DNA from: Conyzicola nivalis | GTDB taxonomy: Bacteria > Actinomycetota > Actinomycetes > Actinomycetales > Microbacteriaceae | Assembly: GCF_014639655.1 (NCBI RefSeq) | Contig: NZ_BMGB01000001.1 | Span: 2,453,082 to 2,517,081 of the forward strand | Reading direction: 5' to 3' | Length of the DNA: 64,000 bases | In this document: in pieces, positions 33,515 to 42,169 of the stretch | Layout of the letters: the number at the start of each line of letters is the position of its first letter | Position numbering within the stretch: position 1 is the first letter of the stretch | Program-made: the position numbers and the translations under genes | The notes under the pieces: generated by a model | The model's input: the letters and a program-made list of their open reading frames with translations, nothing else | What the model was told of the DNA's origin: nothing | Databases searched by the model: none

Positions 33515-34585
33515 ATGAATGGTCCCGACCTGATTTCCGTCTCAATTGCGAGGCAGGCGCAGGTCGACGTCGTGCTCGAACGCTTCTTCAGCCTAGCCAA
33601 GAACCGCGCCGCCGCCTTCGGCGAGCAGTATGTGCAGCTGTGGACAACCCTCGAGAGCAACACGATCGGCGGCAAGAGATTCCGCCCGCGCATGGTGATG
33701 GGCGCCTACCAGTCGCTCGGAGGCACCGACCTCGAGGCCGCCGCCTACGTCGGTGCCGCGTTCGAGCTGCTGCACACCGCGCTTATCGTGCATGACGACG
33801 TGATCGACCACGACTTCGTGCGCAGGGGCGTCGCCAACATCTCCGGCAGCTACCGCGACGCCGCGCGCAAGGCGGGCAGCAGTGAGAAGGTGGCCGAGCA
33901 CAGCGGCATCTCGGCCGCCGTGATCGCCGGCGACCTGGCACTGTTCAACTCCTACCGGCTGATCGACCGCAGCGGTGTCTCGGACGTGGTGCGTTCGAGG
34001 CTCCTCGAGGTGATGGATGACGCGTTGTTCGCGTCCGCCGCCGGCGAACTGATCGACGTCGACTTCTCCATCACGGCTGAGGTCCCCCGCGTCGACGACA
34101 TCCTCACCATGGAGCGGCTCAAGACGGCCGTCTACTCGTTCGAGTGCCCGCTGCAGGCCGGGGCAATCCTCGCCGGGGCGTCCGAGGAGGTCATCCAGAC
34201 CCTGGGCGACTTCGGCCGCGAGATCGGCATCGCCTACCAGCTCGTCGACGACCTGCTCGGGGTGTTCGGCAAGGAGGCCGAGACCGGCAAGACGACGATG
34301 GGCGACCTGCGCGAGGGCAAGCGCACGGTCATGATCTCCTACGCCACGAGCACCGCCGAGTGGGAGTCGATCGAGCCGCTGATCGGCAAGCACGACCTCA
34401 CGCCCGAGGAGGCCGAGGCCGTGCGTCAGGTACTCATCGACTGCGGAGCGCGCTCGTTTGCCGAGGGACTCGCCCGCTACTACGCCAACCGCGCTCTCGC
34501 GCGGCTCGCCGAGCCGCACATCCCGCCCGCGCTGCGCATAGAGCTGCACCCCGTCGTGGATGCCGTGCTCGGACGGGTCAAGTGA
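33515..34585 (+). CDS. crtE: Geranylgeranyl diphosphate synthase
   Basis: Encodes 356 aa. Trans-prenyltransferase motifs are IGGKRFRPRMVMGAYQSLGG, the first Asp-rich motif HDDVIDHD (about residue 94) and the second YQLVDDLLGVFG (about 243). It makes the C20 precursor for phytoene. TATTCT seven bases before the ATG and no Shine-Dalgarno suggest a leaderless transcript. Its stop overlaps crtB (GTGA), starting the six-gene carotenoid operon. Confidence 0.93.
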   Translation: MNGPDLISVSIARQAQVDVVLERFFSLAKNRAAAFGEQYVQLWTTLESNTIGGKRFRPRMVMGAYQSLGGTDLEAAAYVGAAFELLHTALIVHDDVIDHDFVRRGVANISGSYRDAARKAGSSEKVAEHSGISAAVIAGDLALFNSYRLIDRSGVSDVVRSRLLEVMDDALFASAAGELIDVDFSITAEVPRVDDILTMERLKTAVYSFECPLQAGAILAGASEEVIQTLGDFGREIGIAYQLVDDLLGVFGKEAETGKTTMGDLREGKRTVMISYATSTAEWESIEPLIGKHDLTPEEAEAVRQVLIDCGARSFAEGLARYYANRALARLAEPHIPPALRIELHPVVDAVLGRVK

Positions 34586-35448
34586 GCCGCCGCGGCCTGT
34601 ACGACCGCGTCGCCGAGGAAACCGCGAGTGTCGTCATCCGCCGCTACTCCACGTCGTTCGGTATGGCCGCACGGTTGCTCGGACCCGGGGTGCGGCAACA
34701 CGTCGAGAACATCTACGCGCTGGTGCGGGTGGCCGACGAGATCGTCGACGGCGCCGCCGTCGAATCGGGCCTCGACCGCGCGGGCGCGGCCCGGCAGTTG
34801 AACGAACTGGAACGCGAGACCGATGCCGCGATGGCGGAGGGATTCAGCTCCAACCTCGTGGTGCACGCGTTCGCGCTCACCGCGCGCGAGACCGGATTCG
34901 GCACCGAGTACACCGCGCCGTTCTTCGAATCGATGCGTACCGACCTCACGGCGACCGAGCATGACGCGGAGAGTTTCGACCGCTACGTCTACGGCTCGGC
35001 CGAGGTCGTCGGCCTCATGTGCCTGCGCGCGTTCCTCCTGGGGCAGTCGCTGAGCGACGAGCAGAACGAGCGCTTCGTGCGCGGCGCCCGAGCCCTCGGC
35101 GCGGCCTTCCAGAAGGTCAACTTTCTGCGCGATCTCGCAGCCGATTTTGAGACGCTGGGGCGGAGCTATTTCCCCGGCGTCAGCGTCGACTCATTTACGG
35201 AAGAAGACAAGATCCGCCTCCTCGACGACATCGACAACGACCTCCGCCTTTCCGCGTCGATCATCCCCGAACTGCCGGCCTCGAGCCGCAAGGCCGTCGC
35301 GCTCGCACAGGGCCTCTTCGCCGAGCTCTCGGTGCGGCTGCGCGCCACCCCGGCCGAGCGCCTGCGCACCACGCGCATCCGCGTGCCGAACCCCGTGAAA
35401 CTGCGCATCGCCACCGGCGCCGTGCTCGGCGCGAAGGCGAAGGCATGA
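34582..35448 (+). CDS. crtB: Phytoene synthase
   Basis: Encodes 288 aa of the squalene/phytoene synthase family. The two Asp-rich regions are YALVRVADEIVDG and KVNFLRDLAADFETLGRSYF, and YGSAEVVGLMCLRAF is also typical. It condenses two GGPP to phytoene. GTG 34582 overlaps the crtE TGA and its own stop overlaps the crtI ATG, so translation is coupled throughout. Confidence 0.94.
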   Translation: MSRRGLYDRVAEETASVVIRRYSTSFGMAARLLGPGVRQHVENIYALVRVADEIVDGAAVESGLDRAGAARQLNELERETDAAMAEGFSSNLVVHAFALTARETGFGTEYTAPFFESMRTDLTATEHDAESFDRYVYGSAEVVGLMCLRAFLLGQSLSDEQNERFVRGARALGAAFQKVNFLRDLAADFETLGRSYFPGVSVDSFTEEDKIRLLDDIDNDLRLSASIIPELPASSRKAVALAQGLFAELSVRLRATPAERLRTTRIRVPNPVKLRIATGAVLGAKAKA

Positions 35449-36986
35449 GCCGCGTCGTCGTGATCGGGGGAGGCATCAGCGGCCTCGCCTCGGCCGCCCT
35501 GCTCGCCCGCGACGGGCACAGCGTGACGCTGCTCGAGCAGAAGGACGACCTCGGCGGCCGCGCCGGATCGTGGTCGAGCGAGGGCTTCCGCTTCGACACC
35601 GGACCGTCGTGGTTCCTTATGCCCGAGGTGTTCGACCACTTCTACAAGCTGCTCGGCAGCTCGTCCGACGAGCAGCTGCGGCTGGTAACCCTCGATCCCG
35701 GTTACCGCGTCTACTTCGAGGGCCGGGCGGAGCCGATCGACATCTCGGCCGACCGCGACGAGAACATCGAGATCTTCGAGTCGATCGAGAAGGGCGCGGG
35801 CAAAAAACTCGCCGCCTACCTCGACTCGGCGCTCGACACCTACGACATGGCGAAGAAGAAGTTCCTCTACACGACCTTCGCCGACCTTCGCCCGCTGCTG
35901 ACCTCCGACGTGGTGAAGCGCACGGGCAAGCTCGCCCGACTGCTCACGATGTCGCTGTCCAGGCTCGTCGCCAAGACGGTGCGCGACGACCGTCTGCGCA
36001 AGATCCTCGGATTCCCGGCGGTGCTGCTCGGCTCGTCGCCGTACATCACGCCGAGCCTCTACCACCTGATGAGCCACCTCGACCTGAGCGACGGCGTGCT
36101 GTACCCGCTCGGCGGATTCACCCGGGTGATCGAGAGCATCGTCGACCTCGCCCGTAAAGAGGGCGTGGTCATCACGACGGGCGCATCCGTATCCCGCATC
36201 GTCGTGGTCGACGGCGTCGCGACGGGCGTCGAGTACAAGGTGGGCGGGGAGGCACTCACGCTCGACGCCGACATCGTGGTCTCGGCGGCCGACCTGCACC
36301 ACACCGAGACGCGGCTGCTCGGCCCGCAGCACCAGAGCTACCCGGCCGCCCACTGGGACAAGCGTGTTCCTGGCCCGAGCGCGCTGCTGCTCTACCTGGG
36401 CGTCGAGGGCGACCTGCCCGAGCTCGAGCACCACACACTGCTGTTCACCGACCGCTGGGAGAAGGGCTTCGCCGACATCTTCGGCACGCCGAGCGCGGTG
36501 CCCGACCCCGCGTCGATCTACGTCTGCAAGCCGAGCGGCGTCGATCCGGATGTCGCGCCCGAGGGCAGCTCGAACGTGTTCGTTCTCGTCCCGATCCCCG
36601 CCGACCCGAGCATCGGCAAGGGCGGGGATGCGCGCATCGAGGCGCTCGCCGACGTGATCATCGACCAGATCGGCTCGTGGACGGGCATCCCCGACTTCGC
36701 CTCACGCATCACCGTGCGGCGAGCGGTCGGCCCCGGCGATTTCGCCGCGGACCTCAACGCCTGGCGTGGGACCGCGCTCGGCCCGGCGCACATCCTCAAG
36801 CAGAGCGCGTTCTTCCGCGAGGGCAACAAGAGCAAGAAGGTCGAGGGCCTGTACTACGCGGGCGGCTCGACCATCCCGGGAATCGGTCTGCCGATGTGCC
36901 TCATCAGCGCCGAGATCCTCGTGAAACGCCTGCGCGGCGACACCTCGACCGAGGCGCTGCCCGAACCGCTCGAGGCCACCGTCTGA
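35445..36986 (+). CDS. crtI: Phytoene desaturase (lycopene-forming)
   Basis: Encodes 513 aa. The FAD-binding motif is VVIGGGISGLASAALLARDG at the N terminus, followed by LGGRAGSWSSEGFRFDTGPS; the C-terminal signature is GLYYAGGSTIPGIGLPMCLI. It introduces four double bonds into phytoene to give lycopene. ATG 35445 overlaps the crtB stop, and its TGA shares one base with the next ATG. Confidence 0.95.
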   Translation: MSRVVVIGGGISGLASAALLARDGHSVTLLEQKDDLGGRAGSWSSEGFRFDTGPSWFLMPEVFDHFYKLLGSSSDEQLRLVTLDPGYRVYFEGRAEPIDISADRDENIEIFESIEKGAGKKLAAYLDSALDTYDMAKKKFLYTTFADLRPLLTSDVVKRTGKLARLLTMSLSRLVAKTVRDDRLRKILGFPAVLLGSSPYITPSLYHLMSHLDLSDGVLYPLGGFTRVIESIVDLARKEGVVITTGASVSRIVVVDGVATGVEYKVGGEALTLDADIVVSAADLHHTETRLLGPQHQSYPAAHWDKRVPGPSALLLYLGVEGDLPELEHHTLLFTDRWEKGFADIFGTPSAVPDPASIYVCKPSGVDPDVAPEGSSNVFVLVPIPADPSIGKGGDARIEALADVIIDQIGSWTGIPDFASRITVRRAVGPGDFAADLNAWRGTALGPAHILKQSAFFREGNKSKKVEGLYYAGGSTIPGIGLPMCLISAEILVKRLRGDTSTEALPEPLEATV

Positions 36987-37312
36987 TGGGTCTGATCTAC
37001 CTGGCCGCGCTGCTCGTGGCCCTCACCGGCATGGTCATGCTCGACCGGCGTTTCCGGCTGTACTTCTGGGCGGACGCCCGCCGGGCGACGATCGTCACGC
37101 TCGCGGGCCTGGTGTTCTTCGTCGTCTGGGACCTGTTCGGCATCGGTCTCGGGATCTTCTTCCGCGGCGAGACGGCGTTTATGACCGGTGTGCAGGTCGC
37201 GCCCGAGCTGCCGGTCGAGGAGCTGTTCTTCCTCACGCTGCTCGTCTATGTGACGATGAACCTCTACGCCGCCGCGTCACGGGTGCTGTCGCACGGGGCG
37301 GAGCGCGCATGA
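36986..37312 (+). CDS. crtYe: Lycopene cyclase subunit (CrtYe/LbtA type)
   Basis: Encodes 108 aa with three helices (IYLAALLVALTGMVMLDRRF, IVTLAGLVFFVVWDLFGIGL, and a third starting ELFFLTLLVYVTMNLYA). The motif APELPVEELFF is diagnostic of the heterodimeric lycopene cyclase domain. With the next gene product it cyclises the elongated C50 chain; epsilon, gamma or beta ring type cannot be told from sequence reading. Confidence 0.9.
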   Translation: MGLIYLAALLVALTGMVMLDRRFRLYFWADARRATIVTLAGLVFFVVWDLFGIGLGIFFRGETAFMTGVQVAPELPVEELFFLTLLVYVTMNLYAAASRVLSHGAERA

Positions 37313-37680
37313 CCTACTGGTCGCTCAACGCGTTCTTCCTCGCGGCCGTCGCGCTGGTCGCGCTCGCCGCGGTGCTGACCCGCCGCGCGCCGCGGTGGCG
37401 GGCGCTCGCACTCGCCGGCATCGTGCTGCTCGTCACGACGGCCGTCTTCGACAACGTGATGATCGGCATCGGCCTGGTCGACTACGACCCCGACCTCATC
37501 AGCGGCGCATTCGTCGGAATCGCCCCGCTCGAAGACTTCGCCTACGCCATCGCCGCGGTCGTCCTGCTGCCGTCGCTCTGGCACCTGCTCGGCCCGTCGA
37601 GTCGCGGGAGCGGCACGGGTCGCGCGAGCGGCACGGGTCGCTCGAGCGGCGCGAGCCACGCGAGGAGAGCCAATGCTTAG
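37309..37680 (+). CDS. crtYf: Lycopene cyclase subunit (CrtYf/LbtB type)
   Basis: Encodes 123 aa. It has three helices, with LVDYDPDLISGAFVGIAPLE and EDFAYAIAAVVLLPSLW as the cyclase-domain motif partnering CrtYe. The C-terminal tail beyond residue 98 is a low-complexity Gly/Ser/Arg run built from 18-bp repeats (37609-37623 and 37627-37641 identical), not expected for the fold. It overlaps crtYe by four bases and crtEb by eight. Confidence 0.87.
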   Translation: MTYWSLNAFFLAAVALVALAAVLTRRAPRWRALALAGIVLLVTTAVFDNVMIGIGLVDYDPDLISGAFVGIAPLEDFAYAIAAVVLLPSLWHLLGPSSRGSGTGRASGTGRSSGASHARRANA

Positions 37681-38533
37681 GGCGCTCTTCGTCTCGTCGA
37701 GACCGCTCAGCTGGATCAACACGGCGTTCCCCTTCGCAGCCGCCTATTTCATGACGGTGCGCGAGGTCGACCTCGTGTTCGTCGTGGGCACCATCTACTT
37801 CCTCATCCCGTACAACCTCGCGATGTACGGGATCAACGACGTGTTCGACTACGAGAGCGACCTGCGCAACCCGCGCAAGGGCGGTGTCGAGGGCGCGCTG
37901 CTCGACCGCAGCATGCACAAGCCCACGCTGTGGGCGGCGTTGCTCACCAACGTTCCGTTCCTGGTATTTCTCCTGGTCGTCGGTAACCCCCTTTCCTGGT
38001 TGGTGCTCGCGGTCAGCGTCTTCGCTGTCATCGCCTATTCGGCGCCGGGCCTGCGCTTCAAGGAGCGCCCGTTCGTCGACTCGATCACCTCGAGCACGCA
38101 CTTCGTCTCCCCGGCAATCTACGGACTGGTGCTCGCCGGCGCGGCCTTCACGCCGCAACTGTGGATGCTTCTCGCCGCGTTCTTCCTGTGGGGGCTTGCC
38201 TCGCACGCGTTCGGTGCGGTGCAAGACGTGATCGCCGACCGCGAGGCCGATATCTCGTCGATCGCCACGGTCATCGGTGCGAAGGCGACGGTGCGGATCG
38301 CGGTGCTGGCCTACTGGTTCGCCGGTGTGCTGCTGCTGTTCACCGAATGGCCCGGGCCGCTCGCCGCGATCCTCGCGCTGCCCTACGTCGTGGTCTGCGC
38401 GCCGTTCTGGTCGATTTCGGATGACGCGGCCGAGTCGGCCAACCGCGGCTGGAAGAAGTTCCTCGCCCTCAACTTCCTCAGCGGATTCTTCGTCACCATG
38501 CTGCTCATCTGGTTCGCCTTCGTCAGCGCGTAG
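37673..38533 (+). CDS. crtEb: Lycopene elongase (UbiA-type C50 carotenoid prenyltransferase)
   Basis: Encodes 286 aa with about eight helices. UbiA Asp motifs are GINDVFDYESD and VQDVIADREADISS. It adds two C5 units to lycopene, the step that defines C50 carotenoids such as decaprenoxanthin, sarcinaxanthin or C.p.450. GAGGAGAG lies seven bases before the ATG. It closes the operon. Confidence 0.92.
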   Translation: MLRALFVSSRPLSWINTAFPFAAAYFMTVREVDLVFVVGTIYFLIPYNLAMYGINDVFDYESDLRNPRKGGVEGALLDRSMHKPTLWAALLTNVPFLVFLLVVGNPLSWLVLAVSVFAVIAYSAPGLRFKERPFVDSITSSTHFVSPAIYGLVLAGAAFTPQLWMLLAAFFLWGLASHAFGAVQDVIADREADISSIATVIGAKATVRIAVLAYWFAGVLLLFTEWPGPLAAILALPYVVVCAPFWSISDDAAESANRGWKKFLALNFLSGFFVTMLLIWFAFVSA

Positions 38534-38567
38534 CGATTCCGACCGACGTCCGCGGGCTCACTCCCGC

Positions 38568-39518
38568 CTAACGAGCGGCGCGGTAGGCCTCCAGCGCGTC
38601 CCGCTCGTCGTCCGCGATGAGGCTGGCGTTGATCTGCGCGCCCGCCCACAGGCCTTCGCCCGCCGAGGTGATGACCTGGCCGGCGAGGTTGGTCACGTTT
38701 CCGGCGGCCCAGACGCCCGGCAGCGATGTCGCGCCGCTCGCGTCGGTCGCGACGTACAGGCCCATGCCCATCGGGTGCTCGGCCAGTTCGAGTCCGAGGT
38801 CGACGAGGAGCCCGGCCCGCACCGACACCGGCGCTCCGACGACGAGCGCCTCGAGCGCGTGAACGCTGCCGCCCGCCAGCTCGACACCGACGAGCGTGTC
38901 GTCCTCCACAACCAGCCGTTCGACCCGTCCTTCCACCACCTTGATGCCGCGCGCCGCCAGCAGTTCGAGCTGCTCGGCCTCGGGCAGGGCCTGGCCGTTG
39001 AGTAAGAGTGTGATGTCCGGGCTCCACTGTCGGAACAGCAGCGCCTGATGGAACGCCCGCGGTCCGCTCGCGAGCACGCCGATCGCCCGGTCGCGCACCT
39101 CCCAGCCGTGGCAGTACGGGCAGTGCAGAGCGTCCACGCCCCAGCGCTCGCGCAGGCCCTCGACCTCGGGCAGCTCGTCGACGAGCCCGGTCGTCACGAG
39201 CAACCGGCGCCCGGTGACCACCGATCCGGTCGACAGTCTCACGGCGAAGCCGTCATCCGTTCTCTGCACGCCGTCTGCGCGCGCGTCCACCAGCTCCGCG
39301 CCGTACGCCCGAGCCTCCTCGCGGCCGAGGCGCCGCAGTTCGGCGGGGCTCGTCCCGTCGCGCGTGAGGAAGTTGTGCACCGCGTGCGCAGGGGCGTTGC
39401 GCGGCTCGCCCGAGTCGACGACCACGACCGAGCGACGCGCACGTCCCAGCGCCACGGCCCCGCTCAGCCCGGCCGGTCCGCCGCCGATGATCACCACGTC
39501 AAATTTTGAATTCGTCAT
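38568..39518 (-). CDS. Thioredoxin-reductase-like FAD/NAD(P) oxidoreductase
   Basis: Encodes 316 aa. The FAD motif VVIIGGGPAGLSGAVALGRA, the redox-active CPYC (ALHCPYCHGWE) and the C-terminal GVWAAGNVTNLAGQVITSAG place it in the TrxR-like family. The NAD(P)-binding region (GVLASGPRAFHQALLF) departs from the GGGxxA consensus, so the electron donor is uncertain and it may not be a true thioredoxin reductase. It converges with crtEb and is divergent from an XRE-cupin regulator (65 bp between starts), its probable controller. Confidence 0.85.
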   Translation of the reverse strand: MTNSKFDVVIIGGGPAGLSGAVALGRARRSVVVVDSGEPRNAPAHAVHNFLTRDGTSPAELRRLGREEARAYGAELVDARADGVQRTDDGFAVRLSTGSVVTGRRLLVTTGLVDELPEVEGLRERWGVDALHCPYCHGWEVRDRAIGVLASGPRAFHQALLFRQWSPDITLLLNGQALPEAEQLELLAARGIKVVEGRVERLVVEDDTLVGVELAGGSVHALEALVVGAPVSVRAGLLVDLGLELAEHPMGMGLYVATDASGATSLPGVWAAGNVTNLAGQVITSAGEGLWAGAQINASLIADDERDALEAYRAAR

Positions 39519-39583
39519 AGCTCATGGTGAATCGAAGCTGGCCGATTCGACAAGCTGCGTTGCTGGTCTGGCAAGATAGCCGC

Positions 39584-40168
39584 ATGGATGACACGACAGA
39601 CGGCGTACTCGCGGCGGTAGGACCACGGCTGCGCGCCGTACGGCAGCGGCGGGGCGTGACGCTCGCCGACCTCTCGGCGGCGACCGGCATCTCGGTGAGC
39701 ACGCTCTCCCGGCTCGAGTCCGGACAGCGCCGCCCGAACCTCGAGTTGCTGCTGCCGCTCGCCCGGGCGCACGGCGTCCCGCTCGACGAGCTCGTCGGAG
39801 CGCCCGCCACGGGCGACCCGCGCATCCACATCCGGCCGATCAAGCGGCACGGGCACATCATCCTGCCGCTCTCCCGCGACGCCGGCGGCCTGCAGGCGTT
39901 CAAGCACGTGATCCCGGCGAACGCCCCTCAGGGGGAGCCGAGCCAGAAGACGCACGAGGGCTTCGAGTGGATGTACGTGATCAAGGGCAAGCTGCGGCTG
40001 GTGCTGGGCGAGCTCGACATCATCCTGCCCGCTGGCGAGGCCGCCGAGTTCGACACCCACGTGCCGCACTGGTTCGGCCGGGCCGGTGACGAGAGCGTCG
40101 AGTTCCTCAGCCTGTTCGGGCGGCAGGGCGAACGGATGCACGTACGGGCGAGCACCGAGCGGGCCTAG
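39584..40168 (+). CDS. XRE-family regulator with cupin domain
   Basis: Encodes 194 aa. Residues about 12-67 form the helix-turn-helix (RAVRQRRGVTLADLSAATGI, STLSRLESGQRRPNLELLLP), followed by a C-terminal cupin (FEWMYVIKGKLRLVLGELDI, PHWFGRAGDESVEFLSLFG). Such proteins sense small ligands and often control adjacent oxidoreductases. It is divergent from the TrxR-like gene. The start at MDDTTDG is preferred over an earlier in-frame ATG that overlaps the neighbour's promoter. Confidence 0.88.
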   Translation: MDDTTDGVLAAVGPRLRAVRQRRGVTLADLSAATGISVSTLSRLESGQRRPNLELLLPLARAHGVPLDELVGAPATGDPRIHIRPIKRHGHIILPLSRDAGGLQAFKHVIPANAPQGEPSQKTHEGFEWMYVIKGKLRLVLGELDIILPAGEAAEFDTHVPHWFGRAGDESVEFLSLFGRQGERMHVRASTERA

Positions 40169-40587
40169 ACGCGCGGGAGTGTGATCGCTCTCGGCTCGTT
40201 GCGCAGCAACAGCGTGAGGGCCCCGGCGCACAGCGTGCCACCCAGGGCCGAGACGGTCGGCCACAGATAGTTCTCGGGGCTGAACAAGTCGAGCGCGAGT
40301 GCGGCCGTGCCCACCGCCAGAACGCCGACGACGACCGCCGAGGTGAAACCGATGATCACGGCCCAACTATCCCCGGCGCGTGACCGCACTGCGAATGCCC
40401 TGCCGATGCGGAAGGCGGCGAAAGCGAGGAGCGCCATGATGACCGAAACAGCGAACATGAACACGACCGCAAACATCAGAGCCAGTTCGTAGAACGGCTC
40501 GCCGACGTACGACGCCATCGAGAACGCTCCGGCGATGCATCCGGAGATGACCCCCGCGACCAGCATGGCGGCGAGAAGCGTCTTCAC
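40165..40587 (-). CDS. Four-helix membrane protein, unknown
   Basis: Encodes 140 aa with four hydrophobic segments (about residues 5-27, 35-60, 75-100, 108-128). The first has a possible lipobox-like VISGCIAG but continues as a helix, so it is more likely a membrane segment. GTG 40587 overlaps the stop of the MarR gene (GTGA), so the two are co-expressed and the membrane protein may be the target of the regulator. No family recognised. Confidence 0.65.
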   Translation of the reverse strand: MKTLLAAMLVAGVISGCIAGAFSMASYVGEPFYELALMFAVVFMFAVSVIMALLAFAAFRIGRAFAVRSRAGDSWAVIIGFTSAVVVGVLAVGTAALALDLFSPENYLWPTVSALGGTLCAGALTLLLRNEPRAITLPRV

Positions 40588-41015
40588 GCCTCGAACCCGA
40601 GGTTGCGGGCGACGCGTTCGAGAACCCCGACCGTCGTGAGGTACTCCTGCTCGGAGACTCCCTCGGTGCTGCGGGTGCGCTGATCCGCGACAACGACCTC
40701 GAGCCGCGCGAGCGCCGCCGCGCCACGCTCGGTCAGTTCATAGCCGGTCGGGGTGGCGTTGACCCATGCGCTCTCGATGAGTTCGGTCAGGTGCTCTACG
40801 GATGACTCGGCTGGCGAGTCATCCGTAGCCGCCTGTAAAAACGGCGCCACCTCGGCGTCGAGCTGCTCGACGCTGGCCGGACCGGACGCGAGCACGTTCA
40901 GCAGCTGCCACTGGCGCCGCGTGATTCCGTGCTCGTCGAGGGTGAGGGCGAACTGCTCGTCGATCAGGCGGTCGACGAGTTTGAGCCAGAATCCAATCGG
41001 GCGACGATCACTCAT
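40584..41015 (-). CDS. MarR-family transcriptional regulator
   Basis: Encodes 143 aa. The winged helix is visible in DEHGITRRQWQLLNVLASGP, SVEHLTELIESAWVNATPTG and YELTERGAAALARLE. MarR proteins usually repress adjacent transport or stress genes in response to small ligands. MSDRRPIGFW is taken as start over an in-frame ATG at 41039. It is coupled to the membrane protein downstream; a family I hairpin element lies 50 bp upstream. Confidence 0.82.
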   Translation of the reverse strand: MSDRRPIGFWLKLVDRLIDEQFALTLDEHGITRRQWQLLNVLASGPASVEQLDAEVAPFLQAATDDSPAESSVEHLTELIESAWVNATPTGYELTERGAAALARLEVVVADQRTRSTEGVSEQEYLTTVGVLERVARNLGFEA

Positions 41016-41064
41016 GCAGCGACCATACGCTGAGGCCACCGCGCGGGGGAAGGCTCAACGTCCC

Positions 41065-41151
41065 GCGTACCAAATGCAGGAGATCTGCGGCGCGAGGGCC
41101 GTGCTTCCGCGCCGATGTGTGACTCGACGCGGTTTCTCCTGCATTTGGTAC
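41065..41151. repeat. 87-bp hairpin element, family I, copy 2
   Basis: Identical 18-bp arms to copy 1 (41065-41082 and 41134-41151). CGAG is at 41092-41095 and TGTGACTCG at 41117-41125, at the same distances from the arms as in copy 1, while the rest of the centre differs. It lies between two minus-strand genes. Confidence 0.85.
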
Positions 41152-41180
41152 GGGGTGGGGCGGGTACGCGCGGGTGGGGC

Positions 41181-41972
41181 TCAGTACTGGAAGCCGAGCT
41201 CCTCGGGGTAGTCGCCGAGCGCCGTGAGCTGGGTCGCGGCGGCCTGGAGGTGGGCGAGGGTGAGGCCGAGGGTGCCGGGTCCGAAGCTGACGCGGGAGAC
41301 GCCGAGGTCGGCGAGGCGCCTGAGCGGAACGGAGCCCGGGTTCGAGATCACGGAGACCTTGCCGTCGATCTCGGCGAGGGCGCGCTTGACCAGCTCTTCG
41401 GTGCCCAGTCCGAGCACGAACACGACGTCGGCGCCGGCGCCGAGGTAGGAGTTGGCGCGGGCGATCGCGTCGTCCCACTCGCCTCCGCCAGCCAGCGTGT
41501 CGACGCGCGCGTTGATCACGAGCGGCACGCCCGAGGCCTCGGCCGCGCGGCGCACCGCGGCGACGCGCTCGGTGGCGACCTCGATCGGGAAGGTCGGGGC
41601 TTTGGGCGCACCGACGCTGTCCTCGATGTTGAGACCGGCGGCGCCGGCCTCGATCAGGCGGGCGATGTTGGCCTCCAGCCCCGCGATGTCTGCCGAGTAG
41701 CCCTTCTCGAAGTCGACCGAGACGGGGATGTCGACGGCGGCGCTGACGAGGCGCGCGGTCTCGATGGCCTGGTCGACGGTGAGTCCCTCCCCGTCGTCGA
41801 CGCCGTGGGCGAAGGAGACGGCGTGGCTCGCCGTGGCGAGAGCCTTCACGCCGGGGGCCCCGGCGACGATGCGGGCGGTCACCGCGTCCCAGACGTTGGT
41901 GACGATGAGCGGCGTTCCGGGAACGTGCAGCGAGCGGAGGAGTTCGGCCTTGGCGGCGGTTGTCGTAGTCAT
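41181..41972 (-). CDS. Isocitrate lyase/PEP mutase family protein
   Basis: Encodes 263 aa of TIM barrel. Marks are PLIVTNVWDAVTARIVAGAP, ASHAVSFAHGVDDGE, IPVSVDFEKGYSADIAGLE, GAAGLNIEDSVG and FPIEVATERVAAVRRAAEAS. It resembles the oxaloacetate-decarboxylase/2-methylisocitrate-lyase-like branch; substrate unknown. It is flanked on both sides by family I hairpin elements (copy 2 at its 3' end, copy 3 at its 5' end). Confidence 0.87.
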   Translation of the reverse strand: MTTTTAAKAELLRSLHVPGTPLIVTNVWDAVTARIVAGAPGVKALATASHAVSFAHGVDDGEGLTVDQAIETARLVSAAVDIPVSVDFEKGYSADIAGLEANIARLIEAGAAGLNIEDSVGAPKAPTFPIEVATERVAAVRRAAEASGVPLVINARVDTLAGGGEWDDAIARANSYLGAGADVVFVLGLGTEELVKRALAEIDGKVSVISNPGSVPLRRLADLGVSRVSFGPGTLGLTLAHLQAAATQLTALGDYPEELGFQY

Positions 41973-42072
41973 GCCCCCAGCTAACCCCGCGAACCTGACC
42001 GTGTCTCGCGGGTTACGGACGGTGACGTCGGCCCGCCGCGAGTCGCGCTCGCCGAGTCATCCGCCCCTCGAA

Positions 42073-42160
42073 CCTGCCAAATGAAGGAGATTTACCCGGC
42101 GAGGCGTCTGCATCCCACCCAACCTGTGACTCGCACCCTGTTTCTCCTTCATTTGGCAGG
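42073..42160. repeat. 88-bp hairpin element, family I, copy 3 (variant arms)
   Basis: Arms CCTGCCAAATGAAGGAGA (42073-42090) and exact complement (42143-42160) differ from the other copies at three to four positions, changed together on both sides so pairing is kept. CGAG at 42100-42103 and TGTGACTCG at 42125-42133 are conserved. Confidence 0.85.
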
Positions 42161-42169
42161 AGAGCGGGG

